Assembly (NCBI GenBank): GCA_037367355.1
Contig: CM074695.1
Location: 4,154,001-4,218,000, forward strand
Direction: 5' to 3'
Length of the DNA stretch: 64,000 bases
From: Neoscytalidium dimidiatum
Lineage: Eukaryota > Ascomycota > Dothideomycetes > Botryosphaeriales > Botryosphaeriaceae
Position 1 is the first letter of the stretch. Every line of letters begins with the position of its first letter. The position numbers and the translations under genes are program-made. This document shows positions 20,890-31,201 of this stretch, piece after piece. The notes beneath the pieces are model-generated. The model ran no database searches. It saw only the letters and a program-made list of their open reading frames with translations, and was not told the DNA's origin.

Positions 20890-22558
20890 CATCTCGTTCC
20901 TTTGCTGGAAGGGTATGAGCACAATCTTACGTCTCTTCGCCAAAACCATCTGTCAGGGTAGCTGTAAGGTGTTCCTCCCCGCATTACGCCATCGCACAGT
21001 GAGCTTTTCACAAGAAGTCGGGGCGTGCATTACGTTGGACAGATGTAATCAATGTGGGGCATGGCCGAAACAGCACCATCTTGCATACGTACTGACGACA
21101 TACGTTCCTTTCCTCGATTTTGCGGCTCCATGTAAGGAGAACAGTTCTTCTGGGAAGTTGCATTGATGCGCGGCGCCAAGCTCCCGAACACTCTAGAAGA
21201 TGTTTCCGTCAAGCCCCTAAAGAATTGGATTTATTATCTGCGGGCCCTGTAGGACAGCGTCTAAGGACCTAAAACCCGCCACCAGTCAAGATTTCATAGC
21301 GTTCTCTGGTAGCGTTCTTGAAATCACCAACAGCCATGAAGTCCACCGAACAAGGGTTCTATTTCCTACTATTCGAGCTTTGATATGCCGGCCAGGGTGC
21401 ACTCCGAAAGTATGCGATCTATGAAGGAATAACCCTACCCTGTTCGAAATTATAAATTCACTTTCCGTCTCAAACCTGTTGTTCATTATGACGCCAATTG
21501 CAAGGTTCACGGGTGCACAACTTACGAATACCATGTAGGAATTAAGGAATCGCATCCCGATCCATGGCAAATACTTCGTCGGAATTAGATCATATTGTGT
21601 TTAGAGTTTATGGTTAACCCCACAACGACTTCGTGACGTTTTCCTTACGACCCACCTTGATGCTGACGTCATCGGCATGGCGCGACACTTTGCGAGAAGC
21701 AAACATCCGACGAACTGCGTGTAGTCATCATCTTCACACTTAGTTACGCTTCTCTCCAATCCTTCCTTGGAGCTGATATCCGTTGCAGTGCGGCTGTCGC
21801 ACTTTTGCTTTGTCGTTCACTCCCATCACTGAACAGCAACGTGATTGTCGTTTCGCGGAAGTCTCCTACGTGGACTATCTATGGGAACTACACGTTTTTT
21901 TTTTAAAAAAAAAAAAAGAAAGAAAGCCTCTTGGGATCCCTCAAATGAACGATCATTCACCGATGTCTTGCTTATTTTCGATGCAACTATCGTGGAACCG
22001 AAAGATTGACTGCCAGTAGCATTGAAGCAAGACAAGTATAGCTCTGAAGAGCTTCTTGTAGGCCCTAGACGCCAAACCAAAAAAAAAAAAACAGGCGCCT
22101 TCAATTGTTAGAAATTAATTCTGTGAAACTCGTGTATGCACGAACACAGCGTCGAGAATGTTCTCACTACTTACTGTTCGTCTCATAGACAGCCTGTTCC
22201 GTTCACATCAATAGCTGAATTCGGACTCTCATGCTCGTTAGAGCCGCTTCACGCCTCTCATGCCCCCAATATATCCTCGATAACATGATCAACATAATAT
22301 TCATTCTCGAAATTGGAAGCTTCATTTGTTATCAGGTGCGCAGGATTCCCATCACAACATTCCCAAACCTCGCTTAGCCCTTCTGACTCATAACATTTCA
22401 TTGTCTTGCAGCTTAAAACAAGGACCACCCAATGTCACGGCTCACCGTCTCTCATAACTCGAGCTTCTTTCTCCTACAGCTACAGTTTCCTAGAAGAAAA
22501 TCTCGCCTCACCCCACCCAGAAACGGATTCCCGGGGAGGAAAAAAGAGAGGAAAATAA
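20890..22558. other. Intergenic, divergent promoters of con-10 and the GNAT gene
   Basis: 1.7 kb with no confident gene. It holds the T10A13 palindrome at 21895 and a second A tract near 22078-22091. A frame between the two tracts reads like protein (FTDVLLIFDATIVEPKD) but has an in-frame TGA and no start; see findings. Confidence 0.4.
21895..21917. repeat. T10A13 homopolymer palindrome
   Basis: Ten T followed directly by thirteen A, a self-complementary tract that excludes nucleosomes. Probably a length-variable simple repeat. Confidence 0.8.
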
Positions 22559-23461
22559 ATGGCCGTCCAATTCGACCCGTTCACCGAAGAACCGCAGCTG
22601 CACCTCCCCACGCCTCACTCCCACCTCAAACTGACACCCCACCGCGCGACCGACGGCCCGGCCGTCATGGCCGCCCTCAACGACCCCTCCGTCTACATGA
22701 CGCTGCTGCGCCCCTTCCCCTACCTGCAGCAGCACTGGGACGCCTACTTCCCGCTGCGCGCCGCCGGCTCCGCCGCCGCCATCGCCGAGCTGCGACGCGT
22801 CGAGGCGTGGAAGCGTCGCGGGGGCATCGTCGTCACGGCGGGCGAGCGGCCGTGGGTGGGCGCGGGCCAGCCGTTCCCCGTCATGCGGGAGGTGGACGCG
22901 GCGACCGGCGAGGAGCGGTTCCTCGGGGAGGTGTCGATCCGGCGGGCGGACTATCGGGAGGTGAAGGGCGAGGCGGAGCGGAGGCGGAGGAGGGAGGCGA
23001 ACGATGCGAGGGCCGCCGGGGATCCGGGGATCGAGTGGGAGGTCGGGTGTGAGTGTTCTTCCTGCTTTCCTTTTTTGCCGTTCCCCCGTTTTCGATGCTT
23101 GGCTTTGATGTTGAGTGATTTCTTTTTTTTTTTGGTGGTCTTAGTTGTGCGCGAGGCTTGGGGCGCTTAGCCTTTGAGATGCTGACCGTGGGACTCAGTC
23201 TGGCTTGCTCCTTGGGCGCAAGGACGGGGGATCATGACGGTGGTGCTGCGCACCCTGCTGGAGACCTTCTTTGTTGGGTACATGAACGTACAGAGCGTGA
23301 AGGGTTCCTACCTCGAAGACAATTTTGGCAGTAAGAGAGTGCTCGAAAAATGTGGTTTCGTGTACGAAGGAACCACTTTGGACCTTGTCGAGATCAACGA
23401 GAAGAAAATCGGAGTAAAAGGGAAGAAAGTCAGTGGCATCCATATGAGGTGGAGGCCGTAG
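22559..23461 (+). CDS. GNAT family N-acetyltransferase
   Basis: Exons 22559-23048 and 23199-23461 joined over a 150-base intron (GTGAGT...CAG, phase 1); 250 residues. The acetyl-CoA loop QGRGIM is at 171-176, just after the junction, preceded by the strand FWLAPWA typical of the RimJ/RimL-like branch. After it comes the usual helix and the N...R/K..EKCGF block at the end of the fold. The first exon has the beta1-alpha1 region and a charged insertion (EAERRRRREAND) longer than in bacterial relatives. The substrate, protein N-terminus or small amine, is not predictable. The upstream GC-rich first exon differs in base use from the AT-richer second exon. Confidence 0.85.
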
Positions 23462-25569
23462 CAGGATTCCCGACGCTTTTTGGAGGAACACTGTTCCATC
23501 AGCCTTCCAGAAGAAAACAGAGCAATCTAAACCCCTGCAGACCCATTGAGCACATACAAATTTGAAGGACTGAAGGGAATTCGATGACAGAGGGGACAAT
23601 ATTACCTACTCAAGGGAGACGACTTGATGAGCCTAGCGTAGTGCCTTGGCTCTCTAGCGTAGACAACGTCGCTCTGGAACTGAACAACTCGATCATATAT
23701 TAGAACCATCGAACCAACAGCACTTTTCAGGAAAGCTTCCTGGGCTTATACGAGGGTAATCCAGCTAAGTATAAACACAAAACAGCACTAGTATGCACCG
23801 TCTTCGTTGTACCGTAGCTTTGTGAACAGTGAAATGCGGAGTTTAGTAATGGAGAGAGCATTTAGCGAGCAAAACTCCGCACGCCCTGCGCCATCGCTCT
23901 TGCGGACTTCTCAGCCTCTCTTGCGGGCTTTGCTTTGTGACTCGAGGAAAATGCCACAACACTTCGCAAGACGGTCAGTAATATATCCTCGACGCGTCAG
24001 AAGTCTTGCGTCAAATACGTCCGGTCGAAGCTGAGATGCCATCCTGAGTTTCCATCATACATTCGATGCGGTTCCGATCATCATCCAGCAGTCAATCCTA
24101 AGGGGTAAGTCGTCAGGTCCACATACTTAGGTTCGTAAATACGCATAGCGAAACGGGCTCAGTGCTCACTGGCCTGGTTATCGGAAGCGTGGTCCTATTG
24201 AAAGGGGGGTTATTCCGCCGCCGAGCAGTTACTTACATTTCATCTCAGTCATACTGCCTCCCCGCTCTGGCAACAGCCATCAGCGAGCTGGTCCTTCAGA
24301 GCCCCCGTCACCCTCCCCGAGGCACACTGCTACCCTTTCAGGTACGGCGAAGATATGTCTACCACTCTGGGACACTCTAGGAAGTGGGAAGCTAAGTTTT
24401 CCTCTCACTCAGGGGGACGGGCATCAATGCCCTCGAGCTCTCCGAAGCCACCGCCAGCTGTTTGGATGCCACTGCTAGCACAGACACAACCTAAGACGAT
24501 AGGGACGAGGTTTCCAGGCTGTTCCGCGCGTTCAGACTGACGTGATCATTGCAGGATGTTTGATGTTTTCGAGCAGAAGGTGAGTACGATTATTCCTGGA
24601 TTGAGCTTCCGGTCGTCCCCCTTTCTTTTCCCCACAGGCACAGGGTCTATTGTTTTGTCCAACATGTGATCGCCTAGAAACCCCATCAGGGCTCGCGTCT
24701 CGCACATATCAGTGAAGCGAAGCTCACTCCCCGATATGCAGAACCGTTTCGGCCGGACTGCCACGGGAACGAACGTCTCGAACAAGAGCGGTCAACAACG
24801 CCGCACACAGCGCACGTGTCACGTACTCGTTAGAAGAGAGTAAGGCAGGTCCGCCGACCTCGTGGCGCCCAATGTCGCACAACGCATAAAGAAACGTAAT
24901 GCACCGGCAGCAAAAGATCACCGCCCCGACTCAGACTTCAAACACGAGCGAAATATAGTAGCGCCCTCGCTTCGTGGTACAAGTCAAGTCACGCCGGGCC
25001 GAAGGGAAATAGAAAAAAAATAATAAAGACGCGAAAGGCCCGGAGCCAAACCGAGTCAGACCGCTTTAGCCGACTCAGGCACACGATCTCACGACAGTAA
25101 TTGGTTCAACGGCTAACGCAACGGTTTCCCCATCAGGTAAGTCGGTTACATTCTGAATATGGTACTTATCTTTCCAAGGTGCGCCCAGGCGCCAGCCCCA
25201 GATTCCGATCTACCGACAGAGATCTCGCTGACCCTTGAATTGCTGAACAGCGGCATACCCTGCGTCTATTATTGACGACAACGCCTCTAAAATGCGTCCC
25301 GGCCGACTAAAAGCGGAAATATCCGGGGCAACGAGGGCTTCCCTTCCCTCGAGTCGGGCCCGTGTATGGGCAAAAACACCTCGCAACGATAGTTGGACCA
25401 TGCTGCAACAACCGCCGCACTAGTGGTAAACTCTGACTCTTCGTGCGGCGCACAAACACGTCGGGCGAACTCGGCCTCTTCTCAGCCTCACCTCACGTTT
25501 GCCACCCTCCGTAGCCCCTTCCTCATTTCGACTGTTGCTGCCAACGCACATGTCCGACTACTGCGCAAC
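23462..25569. other. Intergenic, no confident gene
   Basis: 2.1 kb. A minus-strand frame at 24546-24785 (with FVPVAVRPKRFCISGSELRF) and an overlapping one up to 24921 look mildly protein-like but lack ATG starts and splice sites I can support. The rest shows nothing. Confidence 0.35.
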
Positions 25570-27057
25570 TCACAACCTCGCCTCCACCGGCTGCGCGCTG
25601 TTCGCCGTCTTTTGATCCGGGTCAGGCAAGAAGTCCAGCCACGGGCCGGCGCGCGAGAAAACGCCGTACAGGTCTGCCTTCCTGCCATCCGGGATGTACG
25701 GGCTGACCCAGCGGGACACCATCTTCAAGTACCAAGTGTCTTGCGCCTCGTAGCGCGTGACGACACCCGACAGTGAGACAACTGTTTCCGCGCGCGAACG
25801 GTGTTGCTGCTCGTAGGTGTCGAACACCTCTGCGAGCTGTGCCGTCGATGGTGAAGGCGTAGTGGCGAGAAGGCCGTGCAGGAGGTTGGTGAGGCGTACG
25901 ATGCCCTCGTAGGCTGTGTTGGCGCCGAGACCAGGGTTGACGGTGGCCTGGAATTTGGATAAGCGTGTGGACGGAGACTTTGGTGTTGAGGGATACAAAT
26001 ACATACCTTGTGCGCGGCATCACCGACCAAGGCGACGCGGCCATGGCTCCACTTCTTCGCGACACCCTCCTCGAGCGGCACCAGCGTCGAACGCACTCGC
26101 TTGTCCCACACGTCCTGTAGCGTGTAGCCCGGCCCAAGCACCTTCTTGCCGTACTGGGCCACCAGCGCTTCCGCGTCCGCCTCGCTAAAGCGTGGTACGT
26201 CGGGCATACGCGACACCTTGTCCATCTTGACGTAGAAGAACCAGAAGATCAGGCCCGGCACGCCCGCCACCGAGAAGGACGAGTGGTAGTCGTAGTACGA
26301 GGTGTGGATCGTTCCGTCGTCGATCATCGGCTTCGACGCGTCGTTCTTGGAGATGCCGAACAGGCACTTGTACTCGGCCGTGAAGGCTGGGGATCCGCAG
26401 TCAGCTACTTTGTCCTCGTTGTACGGATGGCATGTGGTGTGCTTACCCTCCTTGATCTCCTTCTCAAGCTCGGGCTGCGTCTTTGCAATCTCATCCGCGA
26501 GAAGGTTCCTCACATGGCTGTGGATGCCGTCCGAGGCAACGAGGATGCTACCCTGAATGCTCTCGCCGGTGCTCGTCTGGACGGTGACGCCGTTCTCCAA
26601 CTGTTCGTACGAGGCGACAGCGGTGTTCTGCCTGACCTTGGACTTGTCCTGGATGTGACTGTAGAGGATGTTGATGGCGTCACAGCGCGGGAGGAAAACC
26701 CACGGGCGGCCCATTCTTCAGCCCCGTCAGCGCCATGCGTCGTCACATGCTTGAGAGTCTTGCATACTTCTCGTAGATGTCGGCGAACAGCCGCGAGTCC
26801 TCGAAGCACTTGCCATTCTCATCATAGTGCTTCCTGTACAAGATGGGCACGGTGACATTCTTGATGTCTTCCCACACGCCCAGTTGCTCGAACACCTTGA
26901 TCGAGTGCGGCTGGAAGCCGATGCAGGCGCCGAGCTGCGGGCCGATGTCGCCTTTCTCGAGCAGGATGTAGTCAATGCCGGCACTCTCGAGGCAGAGGGC
27001 GAGCATAAGGCCGCCCAAGCTGCCGCCGGCAATGATAACCTTGAAGGGCGAAGACAT
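25570..27057 (-). CDS. FAD-dependent monooxygenase (PHBH fold, PaxM/salicylate hydroxylase-like)
   Basis: Four exons, 27057-26768, 26715-26447, 26386-26007 and 25947-25570, with introns of 52, 60 and 59 bases; 438 residues. The start at 27057 puts the Rossmann motif AGGSLGGLMLAL at residues 10-21; the frame is also open to an ATG at 27147. After it come the acidic ribose-binding end (LLEKG), DGIHSHVRN of the DG motif region, and GDAAHK (308-313), the second FAD signature. These define group A flavin monooxygenases, which use NAD(P)H and O2 to hydroxylate or epoxidise. The N-terminal third resembles the PaxM branch of secondary metabolism, but PaxM's C-terminal membrane spans are absent and no synthase lies nearby, so it stands alone here. 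Substrate unknown. Confidence 0.88.
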
Positions 27058-28775
27058 GGCCGGGTATTGGAAAGGTGAAACTGGAATGGAGCAGGGTAGG
27101 TGATGTGTTTTGGGGAGATGGCGTGCTGGAGATCGGGATTTTTCCACTCCTTCACACAGCTGCCCGGTCGGACGGCAAAGGAATCAGGAAAGCGCGACAA
27201 AGCTGGTTTGGACGGCAAGCAGGGCAAGTGGGGTCGGGCATTTTTCAACGCCTGCAGGCACGCAGGCAGGGTTAAGTAGTCTGTGCGGATTCGAGCTGTC
27301 CAGCATCAGGCCACGGTCTGGTGTGCAGGTGTACTGTGGATAAGAAGCTGCGGGTTGGTTGCCCGGTTGGTTTGATTGCGTCGGCAGTCATGAATCGAGG
27401 GCGCTGCTAGTCGGTTTCAAGGTTAGGTGATTGGCATTTCCATGACAAGAACAGCGCGGCTAACCTGCGTTAGGGGCACTGCCCAGGCGGTTGTTGTTCA
27501 GGTGCAGATGCATGAAGGGCGGCTGGCCAATGGCGGAAGGGCGGCTTCGTTGCGGCACAGCAACTCAGTCAGTGCGCGCCCTGAGATCCCCAAAGCTTGT
27601 GCGGACCTAGACAAGCGGCAACGGCGGACGAGTGTTTGCAGCACCACACGAACATCGCTCGAGACGCCGTGCTGCTCATGGCTCATGGCTGAAGAACGAC
27701 GACTGCCGGGCAGGCGACGGCGTTGGCGATGGCTGACGACGCAGGGGCATTGCGGGCGGCCGAACGGTGGGAGTGCCTGCAGGAACACCACGACGCGTGC
27801 CGCTCTCCGCACAAGGCCAGGCCCAAGGGTCCAGCAGGCACGAATCAGTGCACATGGACAACTCCGCTCGAGATTCGCCAGCCAAAACGGTGGTCGGGCG
27901 GGAGGGCTTCGGCTGGAGCGGGCTCCCCGTCGGCAGGCCCTCGGGCCAGGGGCGCCCGTGGGGCCTCTGGTACTGGCGCTGGCATTGGCACTGGCACTGG
28001 CACTGGCACTGGCACTGGCACTGGCAGTGCCTGGGTGGCACTGGAGCCGGGGGAGGGGGGGCCTCGCACCACTGTCGTCGGGACTACTTCCGCTTTTCCA
28101 CGTCCAACAGCGTCCACCGGCGGGCGACCAGGCCTGCAAATCGCCAATTCTCCATCCAGCTTTGCTCACAATCCGCGTTCCGCCAGTCTCCACCCTGGTT
28201 GCCTCGTGTAACTTGGGTTTTCCATGCATTTTTCCGCTCGCCGTTCATAGCTAACCGGCCTCCGTATGTACTGCTGCACCAACAGCTAAGCTGCTTCTTT
28301 GTCATCCGTCGCGCCTCGTCGCGATGGCAATTCCAGGCCCGCCGCTTTAGTTTAACCTAGCTTTGGCTTGTGCCTTGTCTCCGCCACGCCCAGCACCGTT
28401 ACAAACAGCCTGACGTCGCGATTTACCGTGTCGCTTAGCGTTTCCGAACCGCCCACACTTGCTCCTTTTACGTCTGTGCCGCGCCGCGGAGTCAGTTGGC
28501 AGCAGCTTGCCCGGGGTGCTATGGTGCAATAGTCCCCGTATACCCTCTGCTGAATAGTTCTCTCTCTTTCCAACAGAACTGCCAGGGATCTTCCCGATGA
28601 AGCCATGATACGCCTGTAACCCGTGTCGACAGGGGCGCCGCGTGCTTTCCCATTAATTAATCATAACCAACCCCAACACCTGATTTCCTTCCGTTTCTGA
28701 CCCTGCTACTGCTTCCCCCGAGCCCTACCCTCTTCTCTTTTGTGTTGCTGTTTTGGCGAATCGCCGACTTTCGAG
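27058..28775. other. Intergenic, divergent promoters, with a hexamer repeat
   Basis: 1.7 kb between FAD monooxygenase (minus) and the 7TM gene (plus). Frames up to 275 codons overlap on both strands but owe their length to GC-rich sequence and the repeat at 27973-28026. No gene supported. Confidence 0.45.
27973..28026. repeat. Hexanucleotide minisatellite, (CTGGCA)9
   Basis: Nine 6-base units; the first and third have one change each, and the last six are perfect. Being a multiple of three it stays open in all frames, which explains the long overlapping frames here. Confidence 0.9.
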
Positions 28776-30502
28776 ATGCCCGTGGCACTCGAGGCGCAGG
28801 AGTTGTTGACATGGTTCCCGCGAGACAGCCACGATGCGCCTTACACGCCAGCGGATATCCCCATGGCCGGTAGGGTGATTTCGGTAAGTCCTGGTCCTTC
28901 AATCGCATGCTTTTTTGGCTAATGCTTCAACAGATGATTTTGTCACTGGTGACACTTTGCGTTATTTCCGTCTGCCTTACTCGACGCACGCAAAATATCC
29001 ACCGCTGGTCGACATTACCTCTCGGCGCATGGTACATCGTGTTGATTTACGTCGACTCCTTTCTGTTTGTCTTCATCACGGCCGTCTTCAAAGATATTGG
29101 TCTCAATGAGACCATGACGATATGTAGAGGCGCCATCTTGCTCTGTCTCACCCTGTACTTGTCGACAAAGGTGTGCGTGTACCTGTTTCTTGTCGAGAAA
29201 GCGGTAAGTCTCTAGCCCGCGCCACATCTCGAGGCTGCACGCGCTTACTGAAGACGGATTAGTACATTGTTCGTGGGAGCAACAATCCGAGGTACAAAGA
29301 TAAACTGTACATGTTCAACATCTGCGCCGCCATGGGTCCGTACGGCGTGTTGGCAATTCTAAACATCATCTGGTAAGGTTCACCGGCCCAATCGAGCACG
29401 TCGCACAGCCTGCCCCTTCGAGCAGACATGTCCGCCCAGGCCTCTAACATCCACGCGCTAGGAGATTCTCGCGCGTCGAAAACGGGATGTGCATCATCGG
29501 CATGGAGAAGAAGGCAATGCTGCCGCTCATTGTCTTTGACGTGGGCATCAACGTATACCTGACGACTCTGTTCATCGTACCCCTCCGCCGTACGCGACTC
29601 CCTATTCCGAGCCCCCAACACCGGTCACGCCACCAACTAACCAATCGCCTCCAGAATTATACTCCTACAAAAACGGCGGCAACGACATCCTCCACACCAT
29701 GGCCGTCCGCAGCTTCTTCGGCTCCTGCATGACCCTCACCTCCTCCGTCGCTAACCTCACCGTCCTCATGGTTCTCGACGGCGAACCCGCCTGGATCTGC
29801 TTCCTCAGCTGCAACGTCGAGAGTACGCTGCCTCTCCCCCCCCTTCACAATAAACTAAATCAAAAACTAAATCCCACTACCCCCCAAACAGTCCTCTTCT
29901 CCGTCCTCACCCTGCACTGGGTCACCTCCCGCGACCGCACCGGCCAGACCACCAACCGCTCCTACTCGCGCTCGAACCCCATCCCGGACGCCGAGACGCC
30001 CAACCACGGCTCCTCGTCGCGCTCGCGCAACGCCTCGCACCAGAAGTCCAAGATCGGCACCGAGACCCTCATCTCGGAGCACTACCGCGCGCAGACGGCC
30101 GGCGGCGCGCCCTGGCCGACCGGCGACGGCTCCTCCGAGGAGGACCTCGCCGTCTTCGGCAGCAAGCGCAAGAACACCAACGGCGCCGCGTGGCCCGACG
30201 ACACGCGCGCCGTCATCAACGCCAGCTGCGCCCGCGCCGACCCGGCGAGCGAGGCCGAGCGCGGCGGCATCGCGCTGGACGCCATCGTCGTGACCAAGGA
30301 GAGCGAGGTGCGGAGGGAGGAGAGGGTGGGCGCCGGCCCTGGCATCGGCGTCGGCAGGAGGATGGGCGCCGGCAGGAGGAGGAGCGTCGGAGGGGACGCC
30401 GAGAGCGATACTACGGCCGGGAGCGTGGCGGTGAGTAGGGGCAGGGAGGGCAGTACCGATGGGATCGTCGGGCCGCCGTCTGGGCCGGTGCATATGGTTT
30501 GA
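28776..30502 (+). CDS. Seven-span orphan membrane protein (GPCR-like topology)
   Basis: Six exons, 28776-28883, 28934-29203, 29263-29372, 29462-29589, 29655-29822 and 29892-30502; all junctions are GT-AG and keep frame (phases 0, 0, 2, 1, 1). 464 residues. A short polar N-terminus of about 35 residues is followed by seven hydrophobic spans between residues 35 and 285, the last near FSVLTLHWVTS, then a 180-residue disordered Ser/Arg/Gly tail. There is no signal peptide. The layout is that of a receptor with extracellular N-terminus and cytosolic tail, but I see no DRY, NPxxY, CFEM, RTA1 or Git3 signature. I know no characterised member; a fungal orphan receptor or channel-like protein is an inference from topology. 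The tail exon is very GC-rich. Confidence 0.82.
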
Positions 30503-31201
30503 TGATGGAGGGGGAAGGTTTTGAGAAACGATGGAAGAAGAAGAAGCAGCAGCAACAGCAGCGTGATACCCGTCATGTATGAGTGTTATGGGGTTTATGC
30601 GGAGTGGCGTTTGGAGCTTCCATTTTTCCAATTTTTTTTTTTCCCCCTCTTGTTTCCAAAGACCACCTTCTCTACGATTTTGCAGATGGCTGGTTGGACA
30701 AGGTTCGGGTCCCGGGACATGGTTCTGGGCGTTTTCTGGGATATACGGCGCCGGAAAGTAGCCATAGTAATGATGACCCTTGCCAACATCCAAGGACGGC
30801 GGATGCTGCGGATAGACGCGCGCCTTCCGCGGTAGGTCAAAAGACAATGTCTTACTTGTGGAGACCTCGTGCGAGCCGACGATCTGGATCTCGTGGGTCC
30901 CGTGTGTACATCTCCGAGACGCTGCATGGCATCCTTGTGAGTCGTGCCCGGTTCACGGAAGCGGAACGTGGCCTCGACAGGGAAATATGTGGGGGGCCTG
31001 GAACCGGCCGGGTGATGTGGGTGCTTGCGCCATCGCCAATGGTGCTGATGATTACGAGAGATGGTATTCGATCCCTTATTTTTATCCGAATTGCGGCTAA
31101 TAGTCCAAGAACCGGGGAAACAAGATTGCGAAATATGAGAGAAGGAGAATAGCTGTGCTTCGCAACATGGAGCCAGTTTTCGACTTGTAGTTTCCTGCGC
31201 G
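30503..31201. other. Intergenic, convergent 3' flanks
   Basis: 700 bases between the 7TM gene and the HET gene. The minus strand holds a coding-like stretch (about 31020-30600) with a frame break, described in findings. No gene model could be closed. Confidence 0.35.

Noticed and set aside
24546..24921. Minus-strand frames with mildly protein-like sequence
   Set aside because: No ATG, no workable splice pair between the two frames and no motif; left as intergenic.
29867..30847. 326-codon minus-strand frame
   Set aside because: Mostly the antisense of the GC-rich last exon of the 7TM gene; its non-overlapping end is discussed as a separate finding.
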